A stretch of 19,279 bases of DNA, taken from RGIG995 sp045603745 (GTDB taxonomy: Bacteria; Bacillota; Clostridia; Oscillospirales; UBA644). The stretch is taken from positions 1-19,279 of the forward strand of contig JAZUMQ010000045.1 of the NCBI GenBank assembly GCA_045603745.1. The letters are read 5' to 3'. The notes under the pieces are model-generated. The model was not told the origin of the DNA. It saw nothing but the letters and a program-made list of their open reading frames with translations, and ran no database searches. The translations under genes and the position numbers were made by a program. This document shows, in pieces, positions 6,637 to 14,702 of this stretch. Numbering within the stretch: position 1 is the stretch's first letter; each line of letters starts with the position of its first letter.

Positions 6637-8184
6637 ATGGTATCAAAGGTCTGCGCAATCGGACTAAACGGCATCGAAGGATATAAGGTGGAGACCGAAG
6701 CGGATTTCCGTATGGGAGACACCAAAACGGTCATCAGCATCGTGGGTTTGCCCGACACCGCCATGAAAGAGGCTCGGGATCGTATCAGCCTTGCGGTGGT
6801 CAATTCCGGATTTCTTTTGCCTCAAGCGGAATACACCCTCAACCTTGCGCCGGCAGACGTACGCAAGGAAGGTTCTTGGTACGATCTTTCCATGGTTTTG
6901 GCGCTCCTTGTGGCCACAGGACAAATTCCGCCCCTGCCCAAAACCTCTGCTTTTTTGGGAGAAGTGGCATTATCCGGAGAGTTGCGCCCCTGCACCGGGA
7001 TTCTTCCGGCGGCATTATCAGCAAAACAATTGGGATATACCGACCTGTTCGTTCCGATCCAAAATGCGAAAGAAGCGGCGTCTGCCACGGGGATCCGGAT
7101 TTTTGGGATCGGCTCGGTCAAAGAGTTCTGTGACGCCTTGACCGGACAAGGCCCCGCCCCCATTCCTCACCCCCCGATCACGGCAGAAAACGTGGAAGGG
7201 GAAGAAGAATACGAGTTGGATTTTGCCGAGGTCTACGGTCAGCAGGGTGCGAAACGCGCGCTGGAAATTGCCGCCGCCGGTGGGCATAATATTCTGATGA
7301 TCGGTCCTCCGGGGGCTGGGAAAAGTATGCTGGCGAAACGGCTTCCCACCATTCTGCCCCGACTGTCCGACGGGGAAATGCTGGAGACGGCAAAAATTCG
7401 TTCCGTTGCCGGAAAATTGAATTTGAATCGCCCCCTATCTCCCATTCGTCCCTTTGCCGCACCCCATCATAACATTACCGTTCAAGGATTGGCGGGAGGA
7501 GGAAGCATTCCCAAGCCGGGAGAAATTTCCTTGGCACACAACGGCGTTTTGTTTTTAGACGAATTTCCCGAATTTTCCAAAAACGTTCTGGAATCCCTAC
7601 GTCAGCCCATGGAAGACGGAAAAGTCACCATCTCCCGGGCGACAAAAACGTTGACCTACCCCGCGGCGTTCCAGTTGGTCTGCGCCATGAATCCCTGTCC
7701 TTGCGGATATTTCGGACACCCGACCCGAAAGTGCACCTGCCCTCCCGCGGCGGTCAGTCGATATTTGGGTAAGATCTCCGGGCCGTTGTTGGATCGCATT
7801 GACCTGCAGATCGAACTTCCACCGGTGCAATATGCCGACATTTCCACCCCCGACAAAACGGCGGAACCCTCGGCGGTGATCCGCAAGCGGGTGGAAAAAG
7901 CGCGGGAAATTCAACGGAATCGCTACGAAGGATCTTCCACCACCTGCAACGCCCACGCCACCCCCGCTCAGATCCGGAATTCCTTCTTCCTCTCCCCCGA
8001 AGGAGACGAAACCCTACGACAAATTTTCGAGCGGCTGGGATTGTCCATGCGAGCAAGGGACAAAATCCTGAAAGTCGCCCGCACCATCGCCGACTTAGAC
8101 GGAAGCGAAACCATTCGCCCCGAGCACGTCTCCGAAGCGTCCTTCTACCGTTCGCTGGATAAAAAATATTGGATCAGAAATTAA
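6637..8184 (+). CDS. comM: YifB/ComM family Mg-chelatase-like AAA+ ATPase
   Basis: A 515-residue ATPase of the family whose studied member, ComM, is a hexameric helicase promoting branch migration of incoming DNA during natural transformation. The order of domains is an N-terminal ChlI-like (Lon-protease-fold) domain (about 1-165), Walker A GPPGAGKS (223-230), Walker B VLFLDEF (304-310), a Cys cluster with C354, C356, C366 and C368 (MNPCPCG..CTCPP), the sensor segment with LLDRIDLQIELP, and a C-terminal Mg-chelatase domain. The frame is open from 6544, but ATG 6637 has AAGGA 10 nt before it and starts like the family (MVSKVCAIGLNG). Its neighbours do not otherwise suggest a competence locus, so a DNA-repair role is equally possible. 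Confidence 0.92.
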   Translation: MVSKVCAIGLNGIEGYKVETEADFRMGDTKTVISIVGLPDTAMKEARDRISLAVVNSGFLLPQAEYTLNLAPADVRKEGSWYDLSMVLALLVATGQIPPLPKTSAFLGEVALSGELRPCTGILPAALSAKQLGYTDLFVPIQNAKEAASATGIRIFGIGSVKEFCDALTGQGPAPIPHPPITAENVEGEEEYELDFAEVYGQQGAKRALEIAAAGGHNILMIGPPGAGKSMLAKRLPTILPRLSDGEMLETAKIRSVAGKLNLNRPLSPIRPFAAPHHNITVQGLAGGGSIPKPGEISLAHNGVLFLDEFPEFSKNVLESLRQPMEDGKVTISRATKTLTYPAAFQLVCAMNPCPCGYFGHPTRKCTCPPAAVSRYLGKISGPLLDRIDLQIELPPVQYADISTPDKTAEPSAVIRKRVEKAREIQRNRYEGSSTTCNAHATPAQIRNSFFLSPEGDETLRQIFERLGLSMRARDKILKVARTIADLDGSETIRPEHVSEASFYRSLDKKYWIRN

Positions 8185-8205
8185 GTCTTACAACATTAAA
8201 GAAAT

Positions 8206-8211
8206 TATAAT
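8206..8211 (+). promoter_or_regulatory. -10 element for the restriction-modification cassette
   Basis: A perfect TATAAT lies 22 nt after the comM stop. The matching -35 (8183-8188) is poor. A start here would be at about 8218, leaving an extremely short leader that begins at the ribosome binding site. Confidence 0.4.
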
Positions 8212-8234
8212 TGCATGAAAGGAGGTCGTCAAAA

Positions 8235-9260
8235 TTGAGATATATCGGCGGAAAAAGTTTATTACTCGACAACATCAATAATATCATCCTTTCTTACACA
8301 GAAAATGTAAAATCAGTAGTAGACTTGTTTTCTGGAAGTGGCGTTGTTGCCACCAATTTCAAAAAACAAGGGTATCAAGTAGTTGCAAACGATCTGCTCT
8401 ATTTTTCATATGTCTTGAATCGAGGATCAACTGCCTTAAATTCAACTCCGACCTTCGCAAAACTAGACTTTGACCCTATCCAATATTTGAACGACCTCTC
8501 GATAAGCGATACTGACATCCAACTATCCGATTGTTTTATTTACAATAATTACAGCCCCAATAAAACCAGTAATAGAATGTATTTCCAAAGTAAAAATGCA
8601 CTAAAAATCGACATTATACGCATTACAATTGAGAAATGGAAAGAAGCCAAAAAAATCAACGAAGATGAATACTTTTATCTCCTCTGCTCACTTATTTCTG
8701 CTACGCCATACGTGAGCAATATCGCCGGTGTCTATGGTGCTTATTTGAAACATTGGGATCCCCGGTCATATAAAACTCTCCGACTGACACCTCCTGAAAT
8801 TATAGACAACGGCGTTGAAAACACTGTTTACAACCGCAACTCAAATGACTTGGCGGCAGACTTACATGCGGATTTAGTCTACATCGACACGCCATACAAC
8901 GAGAGACAATATTTACCCAACTACCATGTGTTGGAAACCATTGCAAAGTATGATTATCCTGACATAAAAGGTATCACCGGTATGAGAGACTATCGAAAAG
9001 AAAAATCTGATTATTGTCTTAAAGCAAAAGCTGCGACTGCTTTCGATGACCTGTTTTCCAAACTTAATACAAAATATATCCTTGTCAGCTATAACACTGA
9101 TGGATTGCTTTCCACAGAGCAAATGACCGAACTATTAAAGAAATACGGAAATGCCTCTACTTTTAAACTGTTTGAATACCGTTATCGAAGATACAAAAAT
9201 AAGATTCCGAACAATCATGGAAGTCTGAAAGAACAGTTGTATTTCATTGAAAGGAAATAA
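8235..9260 (+). CDS. D12-class DNA adenine-N6 methyltransferase, M.FokI N-half-like
   Basis: Protects host DNA by methylating adenine in one strand of an asymmetric site. The preferred start is TTG 8235, since GGAGG (8221-8225) lies 9 nt before it and the protein then opens with RYIGGK, the usual D12 beginning; a TTG at 8211 would put that site inside the gene. The product is 341 residues. Motif I is VVDLFSGSGVVA (28-39, S-adenosylmethionine binding) and motif IV reads DTPY (218-221) instead of DPPY. From memory it resembles the N-terminal half of fused M.FokI, including ANDLLYFSY (51-59), SNIAGVYGAYLKHWD (161-175) and NERQY after motif IV. It overlaps no neighbour and ends 1 nt before the next start. 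Confidence 0.88.
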   Translation: MRYIGGKSLLLDNINNIILSYTENVKSVVDLFSGSGVVATNFKKQGYQVVANDLLYFSYVLNRGSTALNSTPTFAKLDFDPIQYLNDLSISDTDIQLSDCFIYNNYSPNKTSNRMYFQSKNALKIDIIRITIEKWKEAKKINEDEYFYLLCSLISATPYVSNIAGVYGAYLKHWDPRSYKTLRLTPPEIIDNGVENTVYNRNSNDLAADLHADLVYIDTPYNERQYLPNYHVLETIAKYDYPDIKGITGMRDYRKEKSDYCLKAKAATAFDDLFSKLNTKYILVSYNTDGLLSTEQMTELLKKYGNASTFKLFEYRYRRYKNKIPNNHGSLKEQLYFIERK

Positions 9261-9261
9261 C

Positions 9262-10119
9262 ATGACGGAAAACAGTAAGTTTGATAAATCGCCATTGAAT
9301 TATATTGGTGGAAAGTATAAAATACTTCCACAAATAATGGGGACTTTTCCAAAGCAGATCAACAATTTTGTCGATTTATTTTGCGGTGGTCTTGATGTTG
9401 CCACAAATGTAAACGCCCACAAGGTTTTTTGCAACGATATTAACTATCATGTCATCGACATTTACAAAGAATTTCAAAAATACCCTGTGGAAGAACTACT
9501 CGCATACATGGATAAGACCATTGCTCACTATGGCTTATCACAAACAAATCAAGAGGCATTTTTAAGGTTTAGAAAACACTATAACGAGACAAAAGAACCA
9601 TTAGATTTGTATTTACTTGTGTGCTATAGCTTCAATTATCAATTTCGTTTTAATTCAAAACACGAATTCAATTGTCCTTTTGGGAAAGAAAGGAGCTCCT
9701 TTAATCCGGTTATGCGAGAAAACTTTATTAAGTTTCATAGCAATATTTCAAATTTTAGTTTTTCGTCTTACAATTTTAAAGATTTTGACTATTCCTTTCT
9801 TAAGGCAGGAGATATGCTTTATGCCGATCCCCCATATCGAATTGCAACCGGTTCCTATAATGATGGCAAACGCGGGTTTGAAGGCTGGTCTCTCAATGAT
9901 GATTTAGAGCTTTTCAAAATACTTGACATGCTAGATGAGAAAGGCGTAAACTTTGCCCTCTCAAATATGACTGAACATAAAGGAACTACAAATCTTGAAT
10001 TAGAAAATTGGAAAAAGAAATATCATACCCACATCATAAATTCAAATTACAACAATAGCAATTACCATTCCACTGCAAAAAATAATAAAACCGTAGAAGT
10101 ATTGATTACAAACTATTAG
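9262..10119 (+). CDS. D12-class (Dam-like) DNA adenine-N6 methyltransferase, M.FokI C-half-like
   Basis: Second protective methylase, expected to modify adenine in the other strand of the asymmetric site. ATG 9262 is chosen because AAAGGAA (9250-9256) precedes it; the sequence 9247-9261 is the ribosome binding region. The product has 285 residues: SPLNYIGGKYKILP (10-23) is the D12 N-terminal signature, motif I is FVDLFCGG (36-43), NDIN lies at 59-62, and the catalytic DPPY (189-192) is intact, with TGSYNDG just after. The two methylases add up to 626 residues, close to the length I recall for the fused M.FokI. The gene is AT-rich, like its partners. Confidence 0.9.
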   Translation: MTENSKFDKSPLNYIGGKYKILPQIMGTFPKQINNFVDLFCGGLDVATNVNAHKVFCNDINYHVIDIYKEFQKYPVEELLAYMDKTIAHYGLSQTNQEAFLRFRKHYNETKEPLDLYLLVCYSFNYQFRFNSKHEFNCPFGKERSSFNPVMRENFIKFHSNISNFSFSSYNFKDFDYSFLKAGDMLYADPPYRIATGSYNDGKRGFEGWSLNDDLELFKILDMLDEKGVNFALSNMTEHKGTTNLELENWKKKYHTHIINSNYNNSNYHSTAKNNKTVEVLITNY

Positions 10120-10135
10120 AAAAGAGGATATTAAA

Positions 10136-11947
10136 TTGCCAGGAAGAACTTTTGGTTGGATCCAAGATGCTGGAGACATAACGTCCTTAAAAAAGATAGC
10201 ACAACTATTTATTCATGATTCTGAAATTCACAGACTCTTGAAAGATATTAAAATTCCGCAATTTGTTCCCGATCGATGCGGAAAAGAGCAGTTGTTACTT
10301 GCCCTTAGCCAACAAGGAAACATATCATACCCCTATGATCTTTTAAAAGGAAAGGGGTGCGGCGGGACACAGCAACTCTCCACACAAGAAAACATAAATA
10401 TGTTTCACATTTCTGAAGAAGAAGCCAGAAGCATTGTAAAAAAAGGCGGTCGCGGAAATGCAGCTTGCAGCGGTCTTATACAAGCAGTGTTAACTGCACA
10501 AAAAATTTTTGATACAACAGGGGAGCATAAACCATACCAAGGGGATTGGCCTGCAGATAGCTTTTTACGTCTGGCAATATCGATTGGCATGTTAGATTAT
10601 GACGAAACAGCGGACACTTGTTCTTTAAGTAAAATCGGTTTTCTATATGCACACACCGAAGATGGAAGCGAGGAAGAAACAAAAGTTCTTATTCAAATGT
10701 TTTTATCCTATCCACCATTTGTAAGACTGCTTTCTCTTTTGTCCGAAAATCAGTATATGACAAAATTTGAAATCGGTTGTCAATTAGGTTTTGTCGGAGA
10801 AGCAGGATTCACCTCTGTTCCTCAAAATTTTTATGTGTATTCCTTCGTAACATCTTCCAAAAAAAGCGATATTCGGCAAAACATGGAAGGCACATCAGAT
10901 AAATATGCTCGAATGATTGGCGAATGGCTCGTCAAACTAGGACTTGCAGAAAAGAGTCACCGCGTGTGCAGTGAAACCTATGGTCATTCAACCTATGAAG
11001 CTAAACTGCAAACATACAAAATCACCGATACAGGCAGATATTATCTTAAACTTTCAAACGGATTTTCCTCTCATAAAAAGATCAGAAAAATCGTTTTCAA
11101 AGAAATGCTTGCGACAAAAACTATTGACAAAGAATATGTCAAGTATCGCCGTGCATTAATAATTAAATATTTGAATAATTCTACCCACACAATAGAGGAA
11201 ATTAAAAAGTACCTACTATCGAAAGGACTTGAAGAATTAGAATCTTGTATAACAGACGATCTTCAAGGTTTTATCAATATTGGGCTCTCCGTTATTAAAA
11301 TAAGAAACAGTTTTCGTATTACTGATAAAATAGAGATGTTGACAATCCCCACGCCGGTTCGCGATAAAGCAGATTTAGCAATCGTCAAAGACCGTTGTAG
11401 AGATAAACTTAAACATGTTGACCACAAATACCTCAATCTCATCGATTTGTCATACGATGGAGATTCTAATCGCGAATTTGAAATCCAAACAATTTCATTT
11501 TTGACAAACGAATTAGGATTTGAAGGCATTCGTTTAGGAGAATCACGAAAACCGGATGGGCTCTTATATGAAGGTAAAAACGGTGCAATTATTGATAATA
11601 AAGCATATAGTGAAGGTTATTCGTTGCCGATAAGTCAAGCAGATGAAATGGTAAGATATATAACCGAAAATCAAAAGCGTGACGTTGCATTGAATAGTAA
11701 CGAGTGGTGGAAAAATTTCCCGGACGAGACGACAAATTTCAAGTTTGTATTTATTTCTTCCTATTTCAAAGGTGAATTTTTAAAACAACTGCAAGACATT
11801 TCAACAAGAACAAACACTAAGGGCAGTGCTTTGAATTCGGAGAACTTACTTTACCTTTCTGAAAAAGTGAAATCTGGAATCATCTCTCATCAGGACTTTT
11901 TTGACACATTAGGATGTAACAAAGAAATAACTGTTTCAACTGAATAA
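10136..11947 (+). CDS. FokI-like type IIS restriction endonuclease
   Basis: A 603-residue homologue of FokI (GGATG, cutting 9/13 nt away). The N-terminal DNA-recognition part carries RTFGWIQD (4-11), IKIP (38-41), DWPADSFLRLA (137-147), SYPPFVRLL (191-199), TKFEIG..LGF (209-219), GEAGFTS (221-227) and EGTSDKYARMIGEW (251-264). The C-terminal cleavage domain (about 410-595) has the PD-(D/E)xK set: D474 in SRKPDG, D487 and K489 in IIDNKAY. The dimer-interface pair of FokI (D483, R487) matches D503 and R507 in QADEMVRYI. The start is TTG 10136, with GAGG 8 nt before it. A 16-nt gap follows the second methylase. A stretch of about 15 residues near 82-98 looks inserted relative to FokI. Confidence 0.93.
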   Translation: MPGRTFGWIQDAGDITSLKKIAQLFIHDSEIHRLLKDIKIPQFVPDRCGKEQLLLALSQQGNISYPYDLLKGKGCGGTQQLSTQENINMFHISEEEARSIVKKGGRGNAACSGLIQAVLTAQKIFDTTGEHKPYQGDWPADSFLRLAISIGMLDYDETADTCSLSKIGFLYAHTEDGSEEETKVLIQMFLSYPPFVRLLSLLSENQYMTKFEIGCQLGFVGEAGFTSVPQNFYVYSFVTSSKKSDIRQNMEGTSDKYARMIGEWLVKLGLAEKSHRVCSETYGHSTYEAKLQTYKITDTGRYYLKLSNGFSSHKKIRKIVFKEMLATKTIDKEYVKYRRALIIKYLNNSTHTIEEIKKYLLSKGLEELESCITDDLQGFINIGLSVIKIRNSFRITDKIEMLTIPTPVRDKADLAIVKDRCRDKLKHVDHKYLNLIDLSYDGDSNREFEIQTISFLTNELGFEGIRLGESRKPDGLLYEGKNGAIIDNKAYSEGYSLPISQADEMVRYITENQKRDVALNSNEWWKNFPDETTNFKFVFISSYFKGEFLKQLQDISTRTNTKGSALNSENLLYLSEKVKSGIISHQDFFDTLGCNKEITVSTE

Positions 11948-11960
11948 ATTTACAACTCTG

Positions 11961-11992
11961 ATTTCAAATTTAGTTGACAGAAAATTTGAAAT
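11961..11992. repeat. 11-bp inverted repeat across a -35 element
   Basis: ATTTCAAATTT (11961-11971) and AAATTTGAAAT (11982-11992) are perfect inverted copies with a 10-nt spacer that contains TTGACA. It may be an operator. It is too AT-rich and lacks a T-run, so it is a poor terminator for the nuclease gene. Confidence 0.5.
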
Positions 11993-12002
11993 TAAATATA
12001 GA
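11974..12002 (+). promoter_or_regulatory. candidate promoter of the murE operon
   Basis: A perfect TTGACA (11974-11979) and TATAGA (11997-12002) are separated by 17 nt. The leader to murE would be about 190 nt and would contain the DnaA-box-like sites. A second TTGACA at 12163-12168 has no -10 at normal spacing. Confidence 0.4.
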
Positions 12003-12003
12003 G

Positions 12004-12152
12004 ATTTCAAAAATAGTTTGCAATCACACCTGTGGAAAACTCCGGGGTTTTTCCCGAAAACCTGTGGAAAACTTTGTGGATAGGGTGGAAAAATCCGATG
12101 ATTTCGTGACTTTTTCCACAGTTCATAACTATTTCAAAAAAAATTTGCAATC
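12004..12152. repeat. imperfect 22-bp direct repeats flanking the DnaA-box-like cluster
   Basis: Positions 12004-12025 and 12131-12152 agree at 20 of 22 bases (shared ends ATTTCAAAAA and TTTGCAATC). They bracket all four DnaA-box-like sites, 127 bp apart start to start. Confidence 0.6.
12031..12120. promoter_or_regulatory. cluster of four DnaA-box-like sites
   Basis: Compared with TTATCCACA/TGTGGATAA, each 9-mer has one mismatch: TGTGGAAAA at 12031-12039 and 12063-12071, TGTGGATAG at 12075-12083, and the inverted TTTTCCACA at 12112-12120. A fifth, weaker copy is near 12085. Binding by DnaA is inferred. Confidence 0.45.
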
Positions 12153-12196
12153 TTCGACATCGTTGACATTTTCGTGAAATAAAAGGATCAAAAAAA

Positions 12197-13672
12197 ATGA
12201 ATCTTTCCGAAATTCGTTTGTTACTGACCCGGGAAGGGTTACTGAAAAAAGACGCCTTGGGAGACTTCGACACCGCCCCCCTTGCCATCGGGTGTGACTC
12301 CAAATCCGTCACTCCCCAAACCTTATTTTTCTGCAAGGGCGTTCAATTCAAATCGCAATATCTTGCCGACGCTGCCGCCGCCGGGGCTTGCGCCTATATT
12401 TCCGAGAAGGAATACGACGTTGCGCTGCCCTATTTGTTGGTCACCGACGTGCGCAAAGCAATGCCGCTTGTCGCCCGGGAGTTCTATCACCACCCCGACG
12501 AAAAATATCCTTTGATAGGAATCACCGGGACGAAGGGCAAAACCTCCTGTGCCTATCAGCTGGGGGCGATTTTTGACGAAGCCTTCGGCGGACGATACGG
12601 AATCATCTCCACCAACGAGGCACGATCCTGCGGTCAACCCCGAAAAAAAAGCGGCACCACCCCGGAAGCCTTGGAACTGTACGGACTTCTTCAAGGGTTT
12701 GCCGAAGACGGCGTAAACGCCGCGGTGATGGAGGTTTCCTCCCAAGGGCTTCAATACGACCGGGTAACCGGCGTAAATTTTGCGGTGGGGATCTATTTAA
12801 ATCTTTCCCCCGACCATATTTCCCCCACGGAACACAAGGATTTTGAAGAATACAAAACCGCAAAGAAAAAGATGTTGACCCTATGCCGGACGGGAATCGT
12901 AAACCTGGACGATGAACACGCCGGGGATATGATCGCCGCCGCCACCTGTCCCCGCTTGCGGACCGTCTCCCTTTCCGATCCGAAAGCGGACTATTACGCC
13001 ACCGGCATGGAATTGACCGAAGAAGGGTTGTCTTTCACCGTCAACGGAACCGATCTGCGGGGAGAACAAATGACGCTGAAAATGGCGGGGGAATTCAATA
13101 TTTCCAACGCGCTCTGTGCCATTGCCGCCGCCCGAACGCTGGGCATTGAAAAAGATACCATTCGCAGAGGTCTTGCCAAAGCCACCGTCAAGGGGCGCAT
13201 GGAACAGTTTGAGCTGGACGGGATCAAGGTCATCGTAGACTACGCCCACAACGGTCTTTCTTTTGAAAAGGTTTTCGACTACGCCGACCGGTTTTATCCG
13301 GAAGCGAAAAAAGTGGTGGTCTACGGCTGTCCGGGAAACAAAGCCCTGGATCGTCGAACCGAAATGTCCGACGTTGCGGGACAACGAGCCGATTACGTGG
13401 TTCTGACCGATGACGATCCGGCAAACGAAGACCCGGACGATATTATGGATCAAGCAGAAGTGATGTTGATCCGCCACAACGCAGACTACACCCGAATCCA
13501 CGACCGACGGCAAGCCATTGCCCACGCAATCACCCAATGCCGCAAGGGAGATCTTTTATTGCTCTTAGGCAAAGGACACGAGACCGGGCAATCCGTTCGG
13601 GGGCAATCGGTTCCCTATGGAGGAGACCGTGCCTGCGCGGAAGCGGCGATGAATACCGAATTGATTTATTAA
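12197..13672 (+). CDS. murE: UDP-MurNAc-tripeptide synthetase MurE, probably lysine-type
   Basis: ATP-dependent cytoplasmic Mur ligase that adds the third amino acid to UDP-MurNAc-L-Ala-D-Glu in peptidoglycan synthesis. The product is 491 residues, normal for the family. The N-terminal substrate domain includes GCDSKSVTPQTLFFC (32-46). The P-loop is GITGTKGKTS (108-117), SSQGL (181-185) and the lysine carbamylated in other Mur ligases (about K223, in YKTAKKKM) follow, and HNGLSFEKV (351-359) and GKGHETGQ (458-465) mark the C-terminal domain. The specificity motif reads DDPANEDP (406-413), where diaminopimelate-adding enzymes have DNPR, so a diaminopimelate substrate is unlikely. The start is supported by AAGGA 9 nt before ATG. 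It may instead be a MurE paralogue. Confidence 0.85.
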   Translation: MNLSEIRLLLTREGLLKKDALGDFDTAPLAIGCDSKSVTPQTLFFCKGVQFKSQYLADAAAAGACAYISEKEYDVALPYLLVTDVRKAMPLVAREFYHHPDEKYPLIGITGTKGKTSCAYQLGAIFDEAFGGRYGIISTNEARSCGQPRKKSGTTPEALELYGLLQGFAEDGVNAAVMEVSSQGLQYDRVTGVNFAVGIYLNLSPDHISPTEHKDFEEYKTAKKKMLTLCRTGIVNLDDEHAGDMIAAATCPRLRTVSLSDPKADYYATGMELTEEGLSFTVNGTDLRGEQMTLKMAGEFNISNALCAIAAARTLGIEKDTIRRGLAKATVKGRMEQFELDGIKVIVDYAHNGLSFEKVFDYADRFYPEAKKVVVYGCPGNKALDRRTEMSDVAGQRADYVVLTDDDPANEDPDDIMDQAEVMLIRHNADYTRIHDRRQAIAHAITQCRKGDLLLLLGKGHETGQSVRGQSVPYGGDRACAEAAMNTELIY

Positions 13673-13688
13673 AGGAAGGAGAACGAAT

Positions 13689-14690
13689 ATGCCACAATTC
13701 CTTTACGACGACCAAACCACCCCGGAAGAAACCACTCCGAAACCGGAGGAAGAAACCGCTTCTTTGACGGAAGGAACTTCTTCGGAAGGGGAAAAAGAAG
13801 AATTTGATATTTCTTCTTTCGATTTCACCATTGCCGATCCGGGGGAAATCAAGGAATTTTCCGAACTGAAAGAGGCAACGGAAGAAACGCAGGAACCTTC
13901 GGAAGCGGAAAAGAAAGAGAAATTCTCCCTCTCCAAGCTGTCTTCCATCGTCTCGGAAAAAGCCGAAAAACTGATGGAAGAAACTCCGAAAGAACCGAAA
14001 ATTCGGGAGAAAAAAGAAAAGCCGAAAAAGGAACGCAAACTCCTGTTCCGCCCGAAAGAAAAAACCGCGGTTGCAGAAGAAAAAATCGACGTGCAACAAG
14101 AAAAACCCCAGAGAGAAAAGATCCATTTTACGGGAGGGTCTTTCCGTCAGGTCTCCCGTCGGTGGTTGCGATATGCCCTGCGTCCCGCCGCCCTTTATGA
14201 CGGTGTGACCGAACTGTTAGCCCCCCTGTTTCTTGTAGGCGTGATGCTCTTTTTCGGGGGATTTTATCTGCTGATCGGGTTGGATTGGTATTTTGCCGAT
14301 CTGATCTCCATGGGACGTCTCTGGGCCTTCGTGGTGGTAGGACTTTTGGTGGGAGGAACCGCCGCGTTGTCCTTCGCCGCCGGAACCCAAGGATTGTCGC
14401 TGATCTGCCGAAAAGAACGCCTCCGTCCTTTCCGGGTCCTTTCCACCGTTGCCGGAGCTTGCGTTTATCCCGCGTCGTTACTGATCTTGGGGCTTTTGCT
14501 CCAACTGATCTTCCACGCCTCGGTCTCCATGTCCTTCGGGATCATGGCAGTGTTGTGGCTGACCTACCTTTTGCTGGACGTTCTGCGGGATCTGTTCGGA
14601 GAAAAGAATTTGTTCAAAAGTTCCGTTCTGATCATTCTCTGGAGTTTTCTCCTGTTTGTGATCATGACGCTGACCTTCACGTTGAAATAA
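13689..14690 (+). CDS. acidic-tailed membrane protein, unknown function
   Basis: I do not recognise the family. The 333-residue protein has a long, low-complexity, charged N-terminal region (1-150), first acidic (many Glu, Thr, Pro), then Lys/Glu-rich with runs such as REKKEKPKKERK (106-117). About five membrane helices follow: 176-198, 211-234, 250-274, 280-298 and 310-331. The N-terminal tail is expected in the cytoplasm. It starts 16 nt after murE behind AGGAAGGAG and lies 12 nt before the next gene. A link to cell-envelope work is suggested only by this operon with murE and the following membrane proteins. Confidence 0.8.
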   Translation: MPQFLYDDQTTPEETTPKPEEETASLTEGTSSEGEKEEFDISSFDFTIADPGEIKEFSELKEATEETQEPSEAEKKEKFSLSKLSSIVSEKAEKLMEETPKEPKIREKKEKPKKERKLLFRPKEKTAVAEEKIDVQQEKPQREKIHFTGGSFRQVSRRWLRYALRPAALYDGVTELLAPLFLVGVMLFFGGFYLLIGLDWYFADLISMGRLWAFVVVGLLVGGTAALSFAAGTQGLSLICRKERLRPFRVLSTVAGACVYPASLLILGLLLQLIFHASVSMSFGIMAVLWLTYLLLDVLRDLFGEKNLFKSSVLIILWSFLLFVIMTLTFTLK

Positions 14691-14702
14691 GGAGGACGAC
14701 CA

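Larger units (their letters stand above)
8185..11950. mobile_element. horizontally acquired restriction-modification cassette
   Basis: The three genes are visibly AT-rich and use A/T-ending codons, unlike comM before and murE after, which favour G/C at third positions. No integrase, transposase or terminal inverted repeat is seen, so the boundaries are set only by composition and gene ends. Confidence 0.6.

Noticed and set aside
12004..12152. A chromosomal replication origin
   Set aside because: The DnaA-like sites are imperfect and no dnaA, dnaN, rpmH or gyrase gene is nearby, so only a box cluster is reported.
11974..12177. A 67-codon open frame in the gap before murE
   Set aside because: It translates the DnaA-box-like repeats (segments such as VENFVDRVEK) and has no ribosome binding site; it starts inside the candidate -35 region.
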